A DNA stretch of 64,000 nt from Nonomuraea solani (GCF_900108335.1 NZ_FNVT01000001.1:674977-738976); one strand, 5' to 3'; positions 8,077 through 18,694 are shown, counted from the first letter of the stretch. Made by a program: numbers and translations. The notes: a model not told the origin generated them from the letters alone.

Positions 8077-8245
8077 TCAGCAGATCCTGCGGTAATGCGC
8101 GCCGGGGATGAGGCGGGTCCAGTCGCTCCTGGTCAGGGAGCGGCCGGCTCTGGCGCACAGGGCGGCGGCCACGTTGGCGGGGGCGACGGAGGGGTCGCCC
8201 AGGGCTCCGTCGGAGCGGAGGCTGTGCGCCCAAGCTAGCCACCGC
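8077..8245 (-). pseudogene. Remnant C-terminal tail of a WD40-repeat protein
   Basis: The minus-strand frame ending at the TGA 8079-8077 reads ...ANVAAALCARAGRSLTRSD, then WTRLIPGAHYRRIC and stop. This matches the tail that closes many actinobacterial WD40/STAND proteins (LTR-x-x-W-x-x-x-x-PG-x-x-YR-x-x-C). No WD40 blades or start region remain upstream: the recognisable stretch is about 50 codons and runs out near 8245. The ribosome binding site of the 312-residue gene follows two bases after the stop, as in an intact operon. The alternative is a chance reading frame. Confidence 0.5.
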
Positions 8246-8299
8246 CGCGTTCCCACGCTTCCGGGTGCGGCCTAGGGAAAACCCGGGCACGCTGCCCTC

Positions 8300-8328
8300 T
8301 TGATCGGGCGGTGGACGCGAAATATGGT
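8300..8328 (+). promoter_or_regulatory. Candidate promoter of the LacI-ABC-sulfatase operon
   Basis: A -35-like TTGATC (8300-8305) and a -10-like TATGGT (8323-8328) are separated by 17 bases. The LacI operator overlaps the -10 box and the expected start site, which suits repression. It would leave a leader of about 120 bases before the regulator gene. Confidence 0.45.
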
Positions 8329-8344
8329 GTTAATCGTTTAACAC
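8327..8344. promoter_or_regulatory. Candidate LacI-family operator
   Basis: GTGTTAATCGTTTAACAC is an 18-base inverted repeat with a central CG, the hallmark of LacI-family operators. Sixteen of the 18 positions are symmetric. It lies about 110 bases upstream of the LacI-family gene and is one of the few AT-rich stretches in this region. Confidence 0.7.
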
Positions 8345-8454
8345 TCACCTGAAACGGCGACGTGTAGATCATCACCATGTCCACCTATCAGCCGAGATCC
8401 GGCACCACAGAATCCCTGCTATTCCCATAGGTAATGCTAGGTTATTCGACTAAC

Positions 8455-9456
8455 ATGAGACCAACAGCGCGACAAGTGGCCGAGCTGGCGAACGTGTCAG
8501 TGGCGACCGTCTCCTACGTGCTCAGCGGCCGGGACCGTCCCGTGGCCGCCGAGACCAGGCAGCGGGTGCTCGACGCGGCCAGGCAGCTCGGCTACACCCC
8601 CAACCAGGCCGCCAGGAGCCTGCGCAAGCGCCGTACCCAGCGGGTGGCGCTCGTGCTGAGCTCGCTCGGCGGCGTGCCCTCCGACGAGCGGCTGGCCACC
8701 GACCTGCACGAGATGGCCGACGCGCGCGGCTACTCCGTGGTCTCGCTGGCCGTCGACTCCGAGGCCCGCGCCGCCGGCGCCATCGACGTGCTGCGCGGCG
8801 GATTCGCCGACGGCGCGCTGGTCAACCTCGTCGCCGGCCACCTGACCCGCGACCTGCTCGGCGGGCTCGCCACCACCGGGCTGCCGATGGTGGTGCTGAG
8901 CAACGAGAGCGGGCTGGAGGGCTGCGACCTCGTCCGCACCCCGGAGATGGAGGCGAGCGCGGAGGCCGTCGAGCACCTGCTGGCGCAGGGCAGGCGGCGG
9001 ATCGCGTTCATGGCGCACCGGCACGAGGTCTACCGCGACAAGCCGGCCGGACGCCTGCTCGGCTACACCACGGCCCTCGACCGGCACGGCGTGAGCGAGC
9101 GGATCGTCACGGCGGGTGCGGACGACCGCGTGGCGGCGTACCAGACCGCGACCGAGCTGCTCGGCTCCCCGAACCGCCCCGACGCGATCTTCGCCGCCTC
9201 CGACCGGGCCGCGATCAGCGTGATCTGGGCGGCCAGGGACCTGGGGCTGAGCGTGCCGGGCGACGTCGCGGTCGTCGGCGCCGGCAACATCGACGAGGGT
9301 CTCATCAGCAATCCGCAGCTCAGCACCGTCGGCCCGCTCCGGCACGACTACACCGACGTCGTACGCCTGCTCTTCGACCGCCTCCAGGCCGAGGAGCCGC
9401 CACCCGCCCGCGAGATCGTCCGTTCGTGGACCTTCGTGCGGCGGGGCTCGTCCTAG
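8455..9456 (+). CDS. LacI-family transcriptional regulator
   Basis: This 333-residue protein has the N-terminal LacI helix-turn-helix (TARQVAELANVSVATVSYVL, about residues 3-23), the hinge helix region (NQAARSLRKRR) and a periplasmic-binding-protein-like sensor domain (about 60-330). It is the first gene of an operon with a carbohydrate ABC importer and a sulfatase. Its stop is 14 bases before the binding-protein start, so the regulator is co-transcribed with its targets and probably autoregulated through the operator at 8327-8344. The start at 8455 has no clear ribosome binding site; an upstream in-frame ATG at 8434 is possible but would precede the conserved region by extra residues. Confidence 0.92.
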   Translation: MRPTARQVAELANVSVATVSYVLSGRDRPVAAETRQRVLDAARQLGYTPNQAARSLRKRRTQRVALVLSSLGGVPSDERLATDLHEMADARGYSVVSLAVDSEARAAGAIDVLRGGFADGALVNLVAGHLTRDLLGGLATTGLPMVVLSNESGLEGCDLVRTPEMEASAEAVEHLLAQGRRRIAFMAHRHEVYRDKPAGRLLGYTTALDRHGVSERIVTAGADDRVAAYQTATELLGSPNRPDAIFAASDRAAISVIWAARDLGLSVPGDVAVVGAGNIDEGLISNPQLSTVGPLRHDYTDVVRLLFDRLQAEEPPPAREIVRSWTFVRRGSS

Positions 9457-9470
9457 AAGGGAAATCCGAG

Positions 9471-10736
9471 ATGTCTCCCCAGCTCTCGCGCCGTGACCTG
9501 CTCCGTCTAGCCGGTGCGGCCGCCGCCGTGCCGGTCCTGTCGTCCTGCGCGGGAGCGCCGTCCGCGCCGGCCGCCGCCCCCGGCACCTTCACCGTCTACT
9601 GGAACGCCGGCCACGACTACCAGGCCTACCGCAAGGTCATCGCCGAGTTCGAGCAGGCCCACAAGGTCAAGGTCAACCTGCAGAAGTATCAGTGGCCCGA
9701 CCTGCGGACCAGGCTCCTGGCCGACTTCGCCTCGGGGACCGTGCCGGACCTGGTGGAGGAGCCCGGCGGGTGGGTGCAGGAGTTCGCCGTCTCCGGCAAC
9801 GCCCGCTCGCTGCAGGACTTCGTCGACCGCGACGGCCAGGCGATGGGCTTTCCCTCCGACTGGCAGCCGGTCACCGTGGAGCGCAACTCCTACCAGGGCA
9901 AGGTGTACGGCGTGCAGCTCCACCTGACCTGCAACACCCTGCTCTACAACAAGGCCATGCTCAGGGACGCCGGGGTGGAGGTGCCGGCCACCTGGGAGGA
10001 GTTCCTCGCCGCCGCCCAGAAGCTCACCAAGGACGGCGTGTACGGCGTCGCGCTCAACCAGGACTACCTCTACGTGTGGCCGTGGCTGGTGCAGGCCGGT
10101 GTCACCCCGTACGACCCGCGGACCGGCAAGGTCATGACCCCGATGGCCGACGCGGTCGAGGCCCTGCAGTTCCAGGCCGACCTGATCCACAAGCACAAGG
10201 TCGCCCCCGTGCCCGTCTCCGGCACCGACTACTCGGGCCCGCAGAAGCTGTTCTCGGCCAAGCGCGCCGCCATGATCCTCACCGGCCCCTGGGACCTGGA
10301 GCCGATCAGGAAGACCAGCCCCGACCTCGAACTGGGCGTCGCGCCGCCGCTGAAGCACAAGGTCGAGGCCACGCAGGCGGCCGGGGTCAGCATGTTCGTG
10401 CCCGCCAAGGCGGCCAGGCCCGACCTGTCGTGGGACTTCATCAAGCGCATCACCACCATCGAGGTCGAGCAGGCGGCCACCAAGGAGACCGGCATGCTCA
10501 TGCCCCGCCGCTCCTGGGCCGAGCTGGCCGAGGTGCGGTCGAACGAGGCCATCAAGGTCTTCGCCGACGCCCTCCCGAACGCCAAGGACTCCTCCCAGCA
10601 GGTACGCCTCACCGGCGAGCTCGGCAAGTGGGAGGAGCAGCTCAAGGTCATGTACCAGCAGGTCCTCATCCAGAACCAGCCGGCCGCCGAGGCGCTGAAG
10701 AAGTTCGCCGAGTCGGCGGAGGGCTTCCTGAAGTGA
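9471..10736 (+). CDS. Carbohydrate ABC transporter substrate-binding lipoprotein (Tat-exported)
   Basis: This 421-residue family-1 solute-binding protein captures a sugar or oligosaccharide outside the membrane for the two downstream permeases. The N-terminus has a twin-arginine motif (SRRDLLRLAG) followed by a lipobox ending in LSSC at about 28, so it is likely a Tat-exported lipoprotein. The mature part shows the SBP_bac_1 pattern (FTVYWNAGHDYQAYRKVIAE; LYNKAMLRDAGVEVPATWEE). The start at 9471 is preceded by GAAGGGA. The stop overlaps the GTG of permease 1. The sulfatase at the end of the operon suggests a sulfated sugar as ligand. Confidence 0.93.
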   Translation: MSPQLSRRDLLRLAGAAAAVPVLSSCAGAPSAPAAAPGTFTVYWNAGHDYQAYRKVIAEFEQAHKVKVNLQKYQWPDLRTRLLADFASGTVPDLVEEPGGWVQEFAVSGNARSLQDFVDRDGQAMGFPSDWQPVTVERNSYQGKVYGVQLHLTCNTLLYNKAMLRDAGVEVPATWEEFLAAAQKLTKDGVYGVALNQDYLYVWPWLVQAGVTPYDPRTGKVMTPMADAVEALQFQADLIHKHKVAPVPVSGTDYSGPQKLFSAKRAAMILTGPWDLEPIRKTSPDLELGVAPPLKHKVEATQAAGVSMFVPAKAARPDLSWDFIKRITTIEVEQAATKETGMLMPRRSWAELAEVRSNEAIKVFADALPNAKDSSQQVRLTGELGKWEEQLKVMYQQVLIQNQPAAEALKKFAESAEGFLK

Positions 10737-11605
10737 GGCCGCCCACGCTGTCCGGCCGCTACGCCAGGACCGCCTACCTGTTCCTGCTGCCGGCCATCCT
10801 GTTCTTCGCGGCCTTCTTCTACCTGCCGATCGGCAACGTGGTGGCCACGAGCTTCCGCACCGGCCCGCAGGCCGACCAGTGGACGGGGCTCGGCAACTAC
10901 ACCGAGGCCGTGGCCGACCCGGCCGTGCAACACTCGTTCCTGGTCACGGCGGGTTTCTCGGTGATGGTGGTGCTCGGGTCGATCGTGCTCGGGCTGGCCC
11001 TGGCGATGGCGCTCGACCAGCCGCTCAAGGGGCGGGTGGTGTTCCGGGTGCTGCTGCTGGTGCCGTATCTGACGTCGGTGGCGATCGTCGGCCTGCTGTG
11101 GCGCAACATCCTCGACCCCGAGCTGGGCGTGCTGAACCGGGTGCTCGGCTCGATGGGGCTGCCCGGGCAGCAGTGGCTCAACACCGCGCCGCTGCTCACC
11201 ATCGCCGCCGTCACGCTGTGGCAGAGCGTCGGCTACACGATGGTGCTGTTCCTGGCCGGGCTGCAGGGCATCCCGGAGACCTACCATGAGGCCGCCAAGA
11301 TCGACGGGGCCGACGCCTGGCGCCGGTTCTGGCGGATCACGCTGCCGCTGCTCGCCCCGACCACGCTGTTCGTCTCGGTCATGGCGGTCATCTCGGGGCT
11401 GCAGGCGTTCGGGCAGGCGTACATCATCACCAACGGCGGGCCCGGCGACGCCACCGACCTGTCGGTCTTCCACATCTTCAACGTGGCCTTCCGCGCGAGA
11501 GACTTCGGCTACTCCTCGGCGCAGTCGGTGCTGCTGCTGATCGTCATCGTGGCGTTCACCCTGGTCCAGCTCCGGGCCGGGCGGCGCGGAGAGGTTCAGT
11601 ACTGA
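10733..11605 (+). CDS. Sugar ABC transporter permease (MalF-like)
   Basis: This 290-residue membrane protein starts at a GTG that overlaps the binding-protein stop (GTGA). It has about six hydrophobic helices, beginning with YLFLLPAILFFAAFFYLPIG. The EAA loop typical of binding-protein-dependent permeases (HEAAKIDGADAWRRFWRITL) contacts the ATPase. Its partner permease starts on its last base. No ATPase gene is present in the operon. Actinobacterial sugar importers of this type commonly share one MsiK-like ATPase encoded elsewhere. Confidence 0.94.
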   Translation: MRPPTLSGRYARTAYLFLLPAILFFAAFFYLPIGNVVATSFRTGPQADQWTGLGNYTEAVADPAVQHSFLVTAGFSVMVVLGSIVLGLALAMALDQPLKGRVVFRVLLLVPYLTSVAIVGLLWRNILDPELGVLNRVLGSMGLPGQQWLNTAPLLTIAAVTLWQSVGYTMVLFLAGLQGIPETYHEAAKIDGADAWRRFWRITLPLLAPTTLFVSVMAVISGLQAFGQAYIITNGGPGDATDLSVFHIFNVAFRARDFGYSSAQSVLLLIVIVAFTLVQLRAGRRGEVQY

Positions 11606-12411
11606 TGCGCAAGGCCCTGCTCTACCTCCTGCTCGGCGTGGCCTCGCTCGTCACGGTCGTCCCCCTGCTCTACATGCTCTCGCTGTCGCTCCAGACCGAG
11701 GCCGAGACGCTGGCGGCCACCGCCGTCGTGGTGCCGGAGACGCCGCAGTGGGGCAACTACGCCGAGCTGTTCACGCGCGCGCCGTTCGGGAACTTCATCG
11801 TCAACAGCCTGGTCGTGGCCGGGGTGATCACGCTGGCGCACCTGGTGTTCGACCCGCTCGTCGGCTACGTGTTCGCCAAGTTCCGCTTCCCGCTGCGCAA
11901 CACGCTGTTCGTGGCGCTGCTGGCCACGCTGATGGTGCCGTTCTTCGTGCGGATGATTCCGCTGTACGTGCTCATGGCCAACATGGGCTGGCTGAACACG
12001 TACCAGGGGCTGATCACGCCGTTTCTCATGGACGCGTTCGGGATCTTCCTCATGCGGCAGTTCATCCAGCCCATTCCCGACGACCTGATCAGCGCGGCCC
12101 GCATCGACGGGGCCTCCGAGCTGCGCATCTACCGGAGCGTCATCCTGCCACAGACGCGGCCGGCACTGGCGGTGCTCGGGCTGTTCACGTTCGTCTTCCA
12201 GTGGAACGAGTTCCTCTGGCCGCTGGTCGCCACCACGACGCCCGAGATGCGGACCATCCCGGTCGGGCTCACCCTGTTCAACCAGGAGTACTTCACGCTG
12301 TGGCACCTCACGGCCGCCGGCTCGGTGATCCTCTTCGTCCCCACCGCCGTCCTGTTCGTCCTCACTCAGCGATACTTCGTCCGGGGTATCGCCCTGACCG
12401 GCCTCAAATAA
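11605..12411 (+). CDS. Sugar ABC transporter permease (MalG-like)
   Basis: This 268-residue inner-membrane permease pairs with the MalF-like subunit. It has an N-terminal helix (LLYLLLGVASLVTVVPLLYM) and the EAA-type loop (SAARIDGASELRIYRSVILP) near residue 190. The C-terminal end (YFVRGIALTGLK) is typical of MalG/CUT1 permeases. Its ATG shares a base with the preceding stop (TGATG), so the permeases are translationally coupled. It is followed by a Shine-Dalgarno sequence (AAGGAG) and the sulfatase gene. Confidence 0.94.
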   Translation: MRKALLYLLLGVASLVTVVPLLYMLSLSLQTEAETLAATAVVVPETPQWGNYAELFTRAPFGNFIVNSLVVAGVITLAHLVFDPLVGYVFAKFRFPLRNTLFVALLATLMVPFFVRMIPLYVLMANMGWLNTYQGLITPFLMDAFGIFLMRQFIQPIPDDLISAARIDGASELRIYRSVILPQTRPALAVLGLFTFVFQWNEFLWPLVATTTPEMRTIPVGLTLFNQEYFTLWHLTAAGSVILFVPTAVLFVLTQRYFVRGIALTGLK

Positions 12412-12424
12412 GGAGTCTCTGGTT

Positions 12425-13786
12425 GTGCGCCCGAACGTGATCGTCGTCTTCACCGACCAGCAGCGGTGGGACACCGTCGGCCCCTTCACTCCGAACCTCG
12501 ACGCGATGGCCAGGAACGGCACGCAGGCCACGGTCGCGCTCACCCCGCAGCCGGTGTGCGCGCCCGCCCGCGCGGCCCTGCAGACGGGCCGCTACCCGAC
12601 CACGACCGGCGTCTACCGCAACGGCCGCGTCCTGCCTCCCGAGGAGCGCACGCTGGCCCACCACTTCGGCGCGGCCGGCTACGCCACCGGCTACATCGGC
12701 AAGTGGCACCTGGGCGGCAGCGAGCCGGTGCCCGCCGAGCAGCGCGGCGGCTACCGGTCGTGGCTGGCGGCGAACGCGCTGGAGCACACCTCGGACGCGT
12801 ACCGCACGATCGTCTTCGACGAGGCCAACGACCCCGTGTTGCTGCCCGGCTACCGGTCCGACGCGCTCGTGGACGCGGCCGTCCGGTTCGTCGCCGACCA
12901 CGCCGACGAGCCGTTCTACCTGTTCCTGTCGTTCCTGGAGCCGCACCACCAGAACGAGGTGGACAACTATCCGGCGCCCGAGGGCTACGAGCAGCGCTAC
13001 CAAGGAAGCTGGATGCCACCGGACCTGGCGGCGCTCGGCGGCACGGCGCACCAGCACATGGGCGGCTACCTCGGCCAGGTCAAGCGCCTGGACGAGGGGC
13101 TGGGGCGGCTGCTGGACGCGCTGCGCAGCATGGACCTGCTCGACGACACGATCGTGGCCTACACCTCCGACCACGGCAACCACTTCAAGACCCGCAACGG
13201 TGAATACAAGCGGTCCTGCCACGACGCCTCGCTCCGGGTGCCGCTGGCCGTGCGCGGGCCCGGCTTCGACGGCGGCGGCGCCATCTCCCGGCCCGTCAGC
13301 ACCCTGGACCTGCCGCCCACGCTCCTGGAGGCCGCCGGTCTGCCCGTGCCCGACGCGATGCAGGGCCGCTCGTTCCTGCCGCTGGTCCGCGACTCCCGGG
13401 CGGAGTGGCCGTCCGAGGTGTTCTTCCAGGTCAGCGAGTCGGAGGTGGGGCGCGGGATCCGTACGTCCCGCTGGAAGTACTACGCCGTCGCCGAGGACGC
13501 CCACCCATGGGACGTCTCGGCCGCGCCGAGCTATCGCGAGCAGGCCCTGTACGACCTGGAGAACGACCCCCACGAACTGGTCAACCTGGCCGGCTTCGCC
13601 TCACACGCCGGCGTGGCGGCGGAACTACGCGGCCACTTGGTACGCCGCATCGTCGAGGCGGGCGAAGCGGAACCCACCATCGAACCCGCCATCCCCCGCC
13701 CAGGCCGCGACCAGGCCATGCCCGACCCAGAAGTCCGCCTGAACGGCCCCAAACCCACCCGCTACGGCCACCAGCCCCGCCCCTGA
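12425..13786 (+). CDS. Cys-type sulfatase (sulfatase 1)
   Basis: This 453-residue alkaline-phosphatase-superfamily sulfatase starts at GTG 12425 behind AAGGAG. The N-terminal metal motif VIVVFTDQQR, the C-x-P-x-R signature CAPAR with Cys at about 45, GYIGKWHLGG and YTSDHGNH are all present. The Cys is converted to formylglycine by a formylglycine-generating enzyme, which is not encoded in this window. There is no signal peptide, so it probably acts in the cytoplasm on sulfate esters imported by the ABC transporter in the same operon. The C-terminal 40 residues are proline-rich. The physiological substrate is unknown; a sulfated monosaccharide or oligosaccharide is likely. Confidence 0.92.
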   Translation: MRPNVIVVFTDQQRWDTVGPFTPNLDAMARNGTQATVALTPQPVCAPARAALQTGRYPTTTGVYRNGRVLPPEERTLAHHFGAAGYATGYIGKWHLGGSEPVPAEQRGGYRSWLAANALEHTSDAYRTIVFDEANDPVLLPGYRSDALVDAAVRFVADHADEPFYLFLSFLEPHHQNEVDNYPAPEGYEQRYQGSWMPPDLAALGGTAHQHMGGYLGQVKRLDEGLGRLLDALRSMDLLDDTIVAYTSDHGNHFKTRNGEYKRSCHDASLRVPLAVRGPGFDGGGAISRPVSTLDLPPTLLEAAGLPVPDAMQGRSFLPLVRDSRAEWPSEVFFQVSESEVGRGIRTSRWKYYAVAEDAHPWDVSAAPSYREQALYDLENDPHELVNLAGFASHAGVAAELRGHLVRRIVEAGEAEPTIEPAIPRPGRDQAMPDPEVRLNGPKPTRYGHQPRP

Positions 13787-13792
13787 TCCGCC

Positions 13793-13827
13793 GTGCGGGC
13801 GGGCCGGGGCGACCGGCCCGCCCGCAC
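13793..13827. terminator. Strong hairpin terminator between convergent genes
   Basis: A perfect 15-base-pair stem (13793-13807 with 13813-13827) with loop GGCGA lies between the sulfatase stop and the M28 peptidase stop. There is no T-run, which is common in actinobacteria. It can serve both strands. Confidence 0.8.
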
Positions 13828-13866
13828 TCCACTTCCCCCAAAGGGGCCTGTACCGAAGCGCGGCGG

Positions 13867-15393
13867 TCAGCTCGCGGAGTCCGCGGGCTTGTGGGTGCGG
13901 GCGTTCCGAGCCCCGGTCGGAGCCGGCGCGCCGCCCCCGATCGTGCCCGTGTCGAACGCGTACGTCCCCACCAGCGTCGCGATGGCGTCCGAGTTCACAT
14001 CCAACGCCTTGTCGCTGATGTTCCTGATGGTGTCGCAGGCACTGTGATAGCAGGGGTCGAGCGGAACCCCGGCCGTGCCACCGAAGATCGCCGCCTCCTC
14101 CGCCGTCTTCAGCACCTCGGCCCCGGTGAACAGCCCGCCCGCCGGAATCCCGGCCGCGATGAACGGCCCGTAGTCCGACCGCCCGGTGAAGGCCGTCGCC
14201 GTGAACGGCTGCCCGCGCCCGGCGAAGAACTTCTCGAAGTCCTCCTCGATCACGTCCGACCCGGGAGGCCCGGCGGTGCCGAACGCGTCACCGTCCCCGT
14301 CGTAGATCCCGAACGTGTAGTTGGGCGAGGCGATCATGTCGAAGTTGAGGTAAAGGGTGATCTTGGCCCGCTCCTCCGCCGTCAGCGCGCCCACGTAGTG
14401 CGTGGAGCCCAGCAGCCCGAACTCCTCGGCCCCCCAGAAGGCGAAGCGCACCCGGTTCTTCGGCCTGGTCTTGGCGAACTGGAGCGCCACCTCCAGGATC
14501 CCGGCGCTGCCCGAGCCGTTGTCGTTGATCCCCGGCCCCTCCTGGACGCTGTCCAGGTGCGCGCCGACCATGACGACGTTGTCGGGGTCACCCTTCCCGG
14601 TCTGCGCGATCACGTTGTACGTGGTCCTGGTCTCCACGATCGGGTCCCAGTTCATCGTGACCGTGGTGCCCGCGGCGGCGGCCAGTTCGTTACCGGTCGC
14701 GAAGCTGGCGAAGAACGACGGGATCGTCACGCCAGGCCCGCCGAGCACCGGGTTGAGATCGACCTCGGTACGCCCTGGCTGCCCCTCGTTGAACACGATG
14801 GCCCCGGAGGCCCCCGCCGCCATGGCGTTGTCCACCTTGACGCGGAAGTTGCAGGTGCCGCGCTGCATCAGGGCGACGTTCCCGGCCACGAACCCGGCGA
14901 AGTCGCTCGCCTCACACCCCGAGTTCGAGGTGTTGGCCGCGGGCCCCGGCGGCAGCACCAGGTCCACCGCCTGAATCGTGCCGGTGACGGACCCGGCGGG
15001 CGAGTCGCCCATCGCCACGTAGTCGCTGAAGAACCCGTACGTGTACGTCTTCGCCGGGCTGTCGCGCCGCAGCACGGGCGGCGTGACGTAGCCGTCGAAG
15101 GTGAACTCGAAGGGCTGGATCGTCACGTCGTACCCGGCGGCGCGCAGCCGGCGCGCCACGTAGTCCCGGGAGGCGTCGAACCCGGCGGTCCCCGACACGC
15201 GGGTGTTGTCGTGGATCTTGGCGATGGCCTGCAGCACCTGCAGGTGCTTCTTGACGTTCTTGCCCGAGACGGCCTTGACCAGCTTGTGGACGGGGTCCTT
15301 GCGGGAGTGGGCGTCGGCCGGGGCGGTGAGGGAAAGGGTCACGGCGACGGCGGTGATGACGCCGAGCACGCCCGTACGTAAGCGGGAACGCAT
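13867..15393 (-). CDS. Secreted M28-family metallo-aminopeptidase with PA domain
   Basis: This 508-residue protein has a signal peptide (ending near TAPADAHS) and a protease-associated (PA) insert at about 130-250. The M28 zinc peptidase domain shows the ligand pattern AHLDSV, GINDNGSGSAG, WGAEEFG, YLNFDMIASP and CYHSACDT. It removes N-terminal residues from extracellular peptides using two zinc ions. The start at 15393 follows GAGGAG. The gene is convergent with the sulfatase and divergent from the aldo/keto reductase. Actinobacteria secrete such leucine aminopeptidase-like enzymes during growth on protein. Confidence 0.93.
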   Translation of the reverse strand: MRSRLRTGVLGVITAVAVTLSLTAPADAHSRKDPVHKLVKAVSGKNVKKHLQVLQAIAKIHDNTRVSGTAGFDASRDYVARRLRAAGYDVTIQPFEFTFDGYVTPPVLRRDSPAKTYTYGFFSDYVAMGDSPAGSVTGTIQAVDLVLPPGPAANTSNSGCEASDFAGFVAGNVALMQRGTCNFRVKVDNAMAAGASGAIVFNEGQPGRTEVDLNPVLGGPGVTIPSFFASFATGNELAAAAGTTVTMNWDPIVETRTTYNVIAQTGKGDPDNVVMVGAHLDSVQEGPGINDNGSGSAGILEVALQFAKTRPKNRVRFAFWGAEEFGLLGSTHYVGALTAEERAKITLYLNFDMIASPNYTFGIYDGDGDAFGTAGPPGSDVIEEDFEKFFAGRGQPFTATAFTGRSDYGPFIAAGIPAGGLFTGAEVLKTAEEAAIFGGTAGVPLDPCYHSACDTIRNISDKALDVNSDAIATLVGTYAFDTGTIGGGAPAPTGARNARTHKPADSAS

Positions 15394-15518
15394 GGTTGCT
15401 CCTCGAAATGTGAACCGGGCAAAATGCGCGCGTGACCCGAAACGTATGCATCAGCCAGGTGATAGGGAAGGTTGAGCGCGTATCCGTTGCATCACGGACT
15501 TGGAACGTCTAACTCGAA

Positions 15519-16382
15519 ATGGGAAACCGGATGTCCATATCGCTGCCGTCCACCGGCACGTTCACCATTGGTGACAAGAGTGTCCATCGCCTGGGTTTCG
15601 GGGCCATGAGTCTCACGGGGCCGGGTGTCTGGGGGCCGCCCCGCGATCGCGGCGAGGCCGTCCGGGTGCTGCGCCGGGCCGTCGAGCTGGGCGTTGACTT
15701 CATCGACACCGCCGACTCCTACGGGCCCTACGTCAGCGAGGAGATCATCCGCGAGGCGCTGCGGCCGTACCCGGAGGGGCTGCTGGTCGCGACCAAGGCC
15801 GGGTTCGTGCGTACGGGGCCGGGCCAGTGGCATGTCGTGGGGCGGCCCGCGTACCTGCGGCAGGAGGTCGAGATGAGCCTGCGCAGGCTCGGCGTGGAGC
15901 GGCTCGACCTGCTCCAGTTGCACCGCATCGACCCGGAAGTGCCGCTGGAGGACCAGCTCGGCGAGCTGAGGGCGCTGCGGGACGAGGGCAAGATCGGCAG
16001 TGTCGGCCTGTCGGAGGTGACGGTCGAGGAGCTGGAACGGGCGCGGCGCGTCGTCGAGATCGTCACCGTCCAGAACCGCTACAACCTCACCCTCAGGACC
16101 TCCGAGGACGTGCTGCGGCACTGCGAGGAGGAGGGGATCGGGTTCATCCCGTACAGCCCGATCGCGAAGGGCGCGCTGGCCGCGCCCGGCAGCCCGGTCG
16201 AGCACGTCGCCAAGGCCGTCGGCGCCACGCCCGCGCAGGTCAGCCTGGCCTGGCTGCTGGCCCGCTCGCCGGTCGTGATGCCGATCCCGGGCACCTCGTC
16301 GGTCGCCCACCTGGAGGAGAACCTGGGCGCCTCCACCGTGTCGCTGACCGCCGGGCAGCTCGAAGAGCTGAGCGGATCGTGA
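15519..16382 (+). CDS. Aldo/keto reductase
   Basis: This 287-residue single-domain TIM-barrel oxidoreductase reduces carbonyl compounds with NADPH. The catalytic tetrad is visible: Asp in FIDTADSYG, Tyr in the same segment, Lys in VATKAGF and His in LLQLHRID. The cofactor-binding end reads MPIPGTSSVAHLEENLGA. Two starts are possible, ATG 15519 or ATG 15531, with no strong ribosome binding site for either. It stands alone, divergent from the M28 peptidase. The 100 bases after its stop contain no recognisable gene, then a terminator hairpin. The substrate is not predictable. Confidence 0.92.
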   Translation: MGNRMSISLPSTGTFTIGDKSVHRLGFGAMSLTGPGVWGPPRDRGEAVRVLRRAVELGVDFIDTADSYGPYVSEEIIREALRPYPEGLLVATKAGFVRTGPGQWHVVGRPAYLRQEVEMSLRRLGVERLDLLQLHRIDPEVPLEDQLGELRALRDEGKIGSVGLSEVTVEELERARRVVEIVTVQNRYNLTLRTSEDVLRHCEEEGIGFIPYSPIAKGALAAPGSPVEHVAKAVGATPAQVSLAWLLARSPVVMPIPGTSSVAHLEENLGASTVSLTAGQLEELSGS

Positions 16383-16482
16383 GAACGGCCTTGGCCGCTC
16401 CGGCGACCTGCCGGACCAGGCCGAGCTCATGCCGGAGCGGGACGGCGACGACGGCAGGGCGGTGACTCACCGCTGAGCCGGA

Positions 16483-16511
16483 GGCCGGCCCCCCGGACAG
16501 GGGGGCCGGCC
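16483..16511. terminator. Hairpin terminator shared by aldo/keto reductase and chitinase
   Basis: A perfect 12-base-pair stem (16483-16494 with 16500-16511) with loop GGACA sits eight bases beyond the chitinase stop codon and about 100 bases after the reductase stop. The symmetrical GC stem could end transcription from both sides. Confidence 0.75.
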
Positions 16512-16518
16512 GGTCGGG

Positions 16519-18474
<1,956 letters not shown>

Positions 18475-18514
18475 GACGCTCCGACATCCGTAGGGGCATA
18501 GGGGGTGGGATGCC

Positions 18515-18538
18515 AGGAAACTATTAGGAAAGTTTCCT
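18515..18538. promoter_or_regulatory. Candidate operator of the chitinase gene
   Basis: AGGAAAGTTTCCT (18526-18538) is a 13-base palindrome around one central base. A further half-site AGGAAACT lies at 18515-18522, and with the right arm it forms an 8-base inverted repeat with an 8-base spacer. The site is 41-64 bases upstream of the chitinase start, in an AT-rich promoter region. The binding protein is not known to me. Confidence 0.5.
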
Positions 18539-18694
18539 TTAAGTTATGACACGACCGTAGTTCCTGCCTGCGGACTCGTCAATATGTGAACCGGCCGAGT
18601 AAAGCCGGCTGATAAGTGTTCACGCCTGAATAACGGTTGCAAAACGGGCGCTGACGCGGGGGCCGGCGTGGCGCAGCATGGAGATGTGGCAGGA

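Noticed and set aside
12425..13786. Considered as a phosphatase or phosphopentomutase of the same superfamily
   Set aside because: The C-A-P-A-R signature and adjoining sulfatase motifs are specific for Cys-type sulfatases.
16383..16482. Short plus-strand frame after the aldo/keto reductase
   Set aside because: No start with a ribosome binding site and no recognisable similarity; treated as spacer before the terminator.
18575..18592. GTCAATAT half-site resembling the GntR operator at 22216-22234
   Set aside because: Only one half matches and the symmetric arm is absent, so it does not support control of the Tm-1-like genes by itself.
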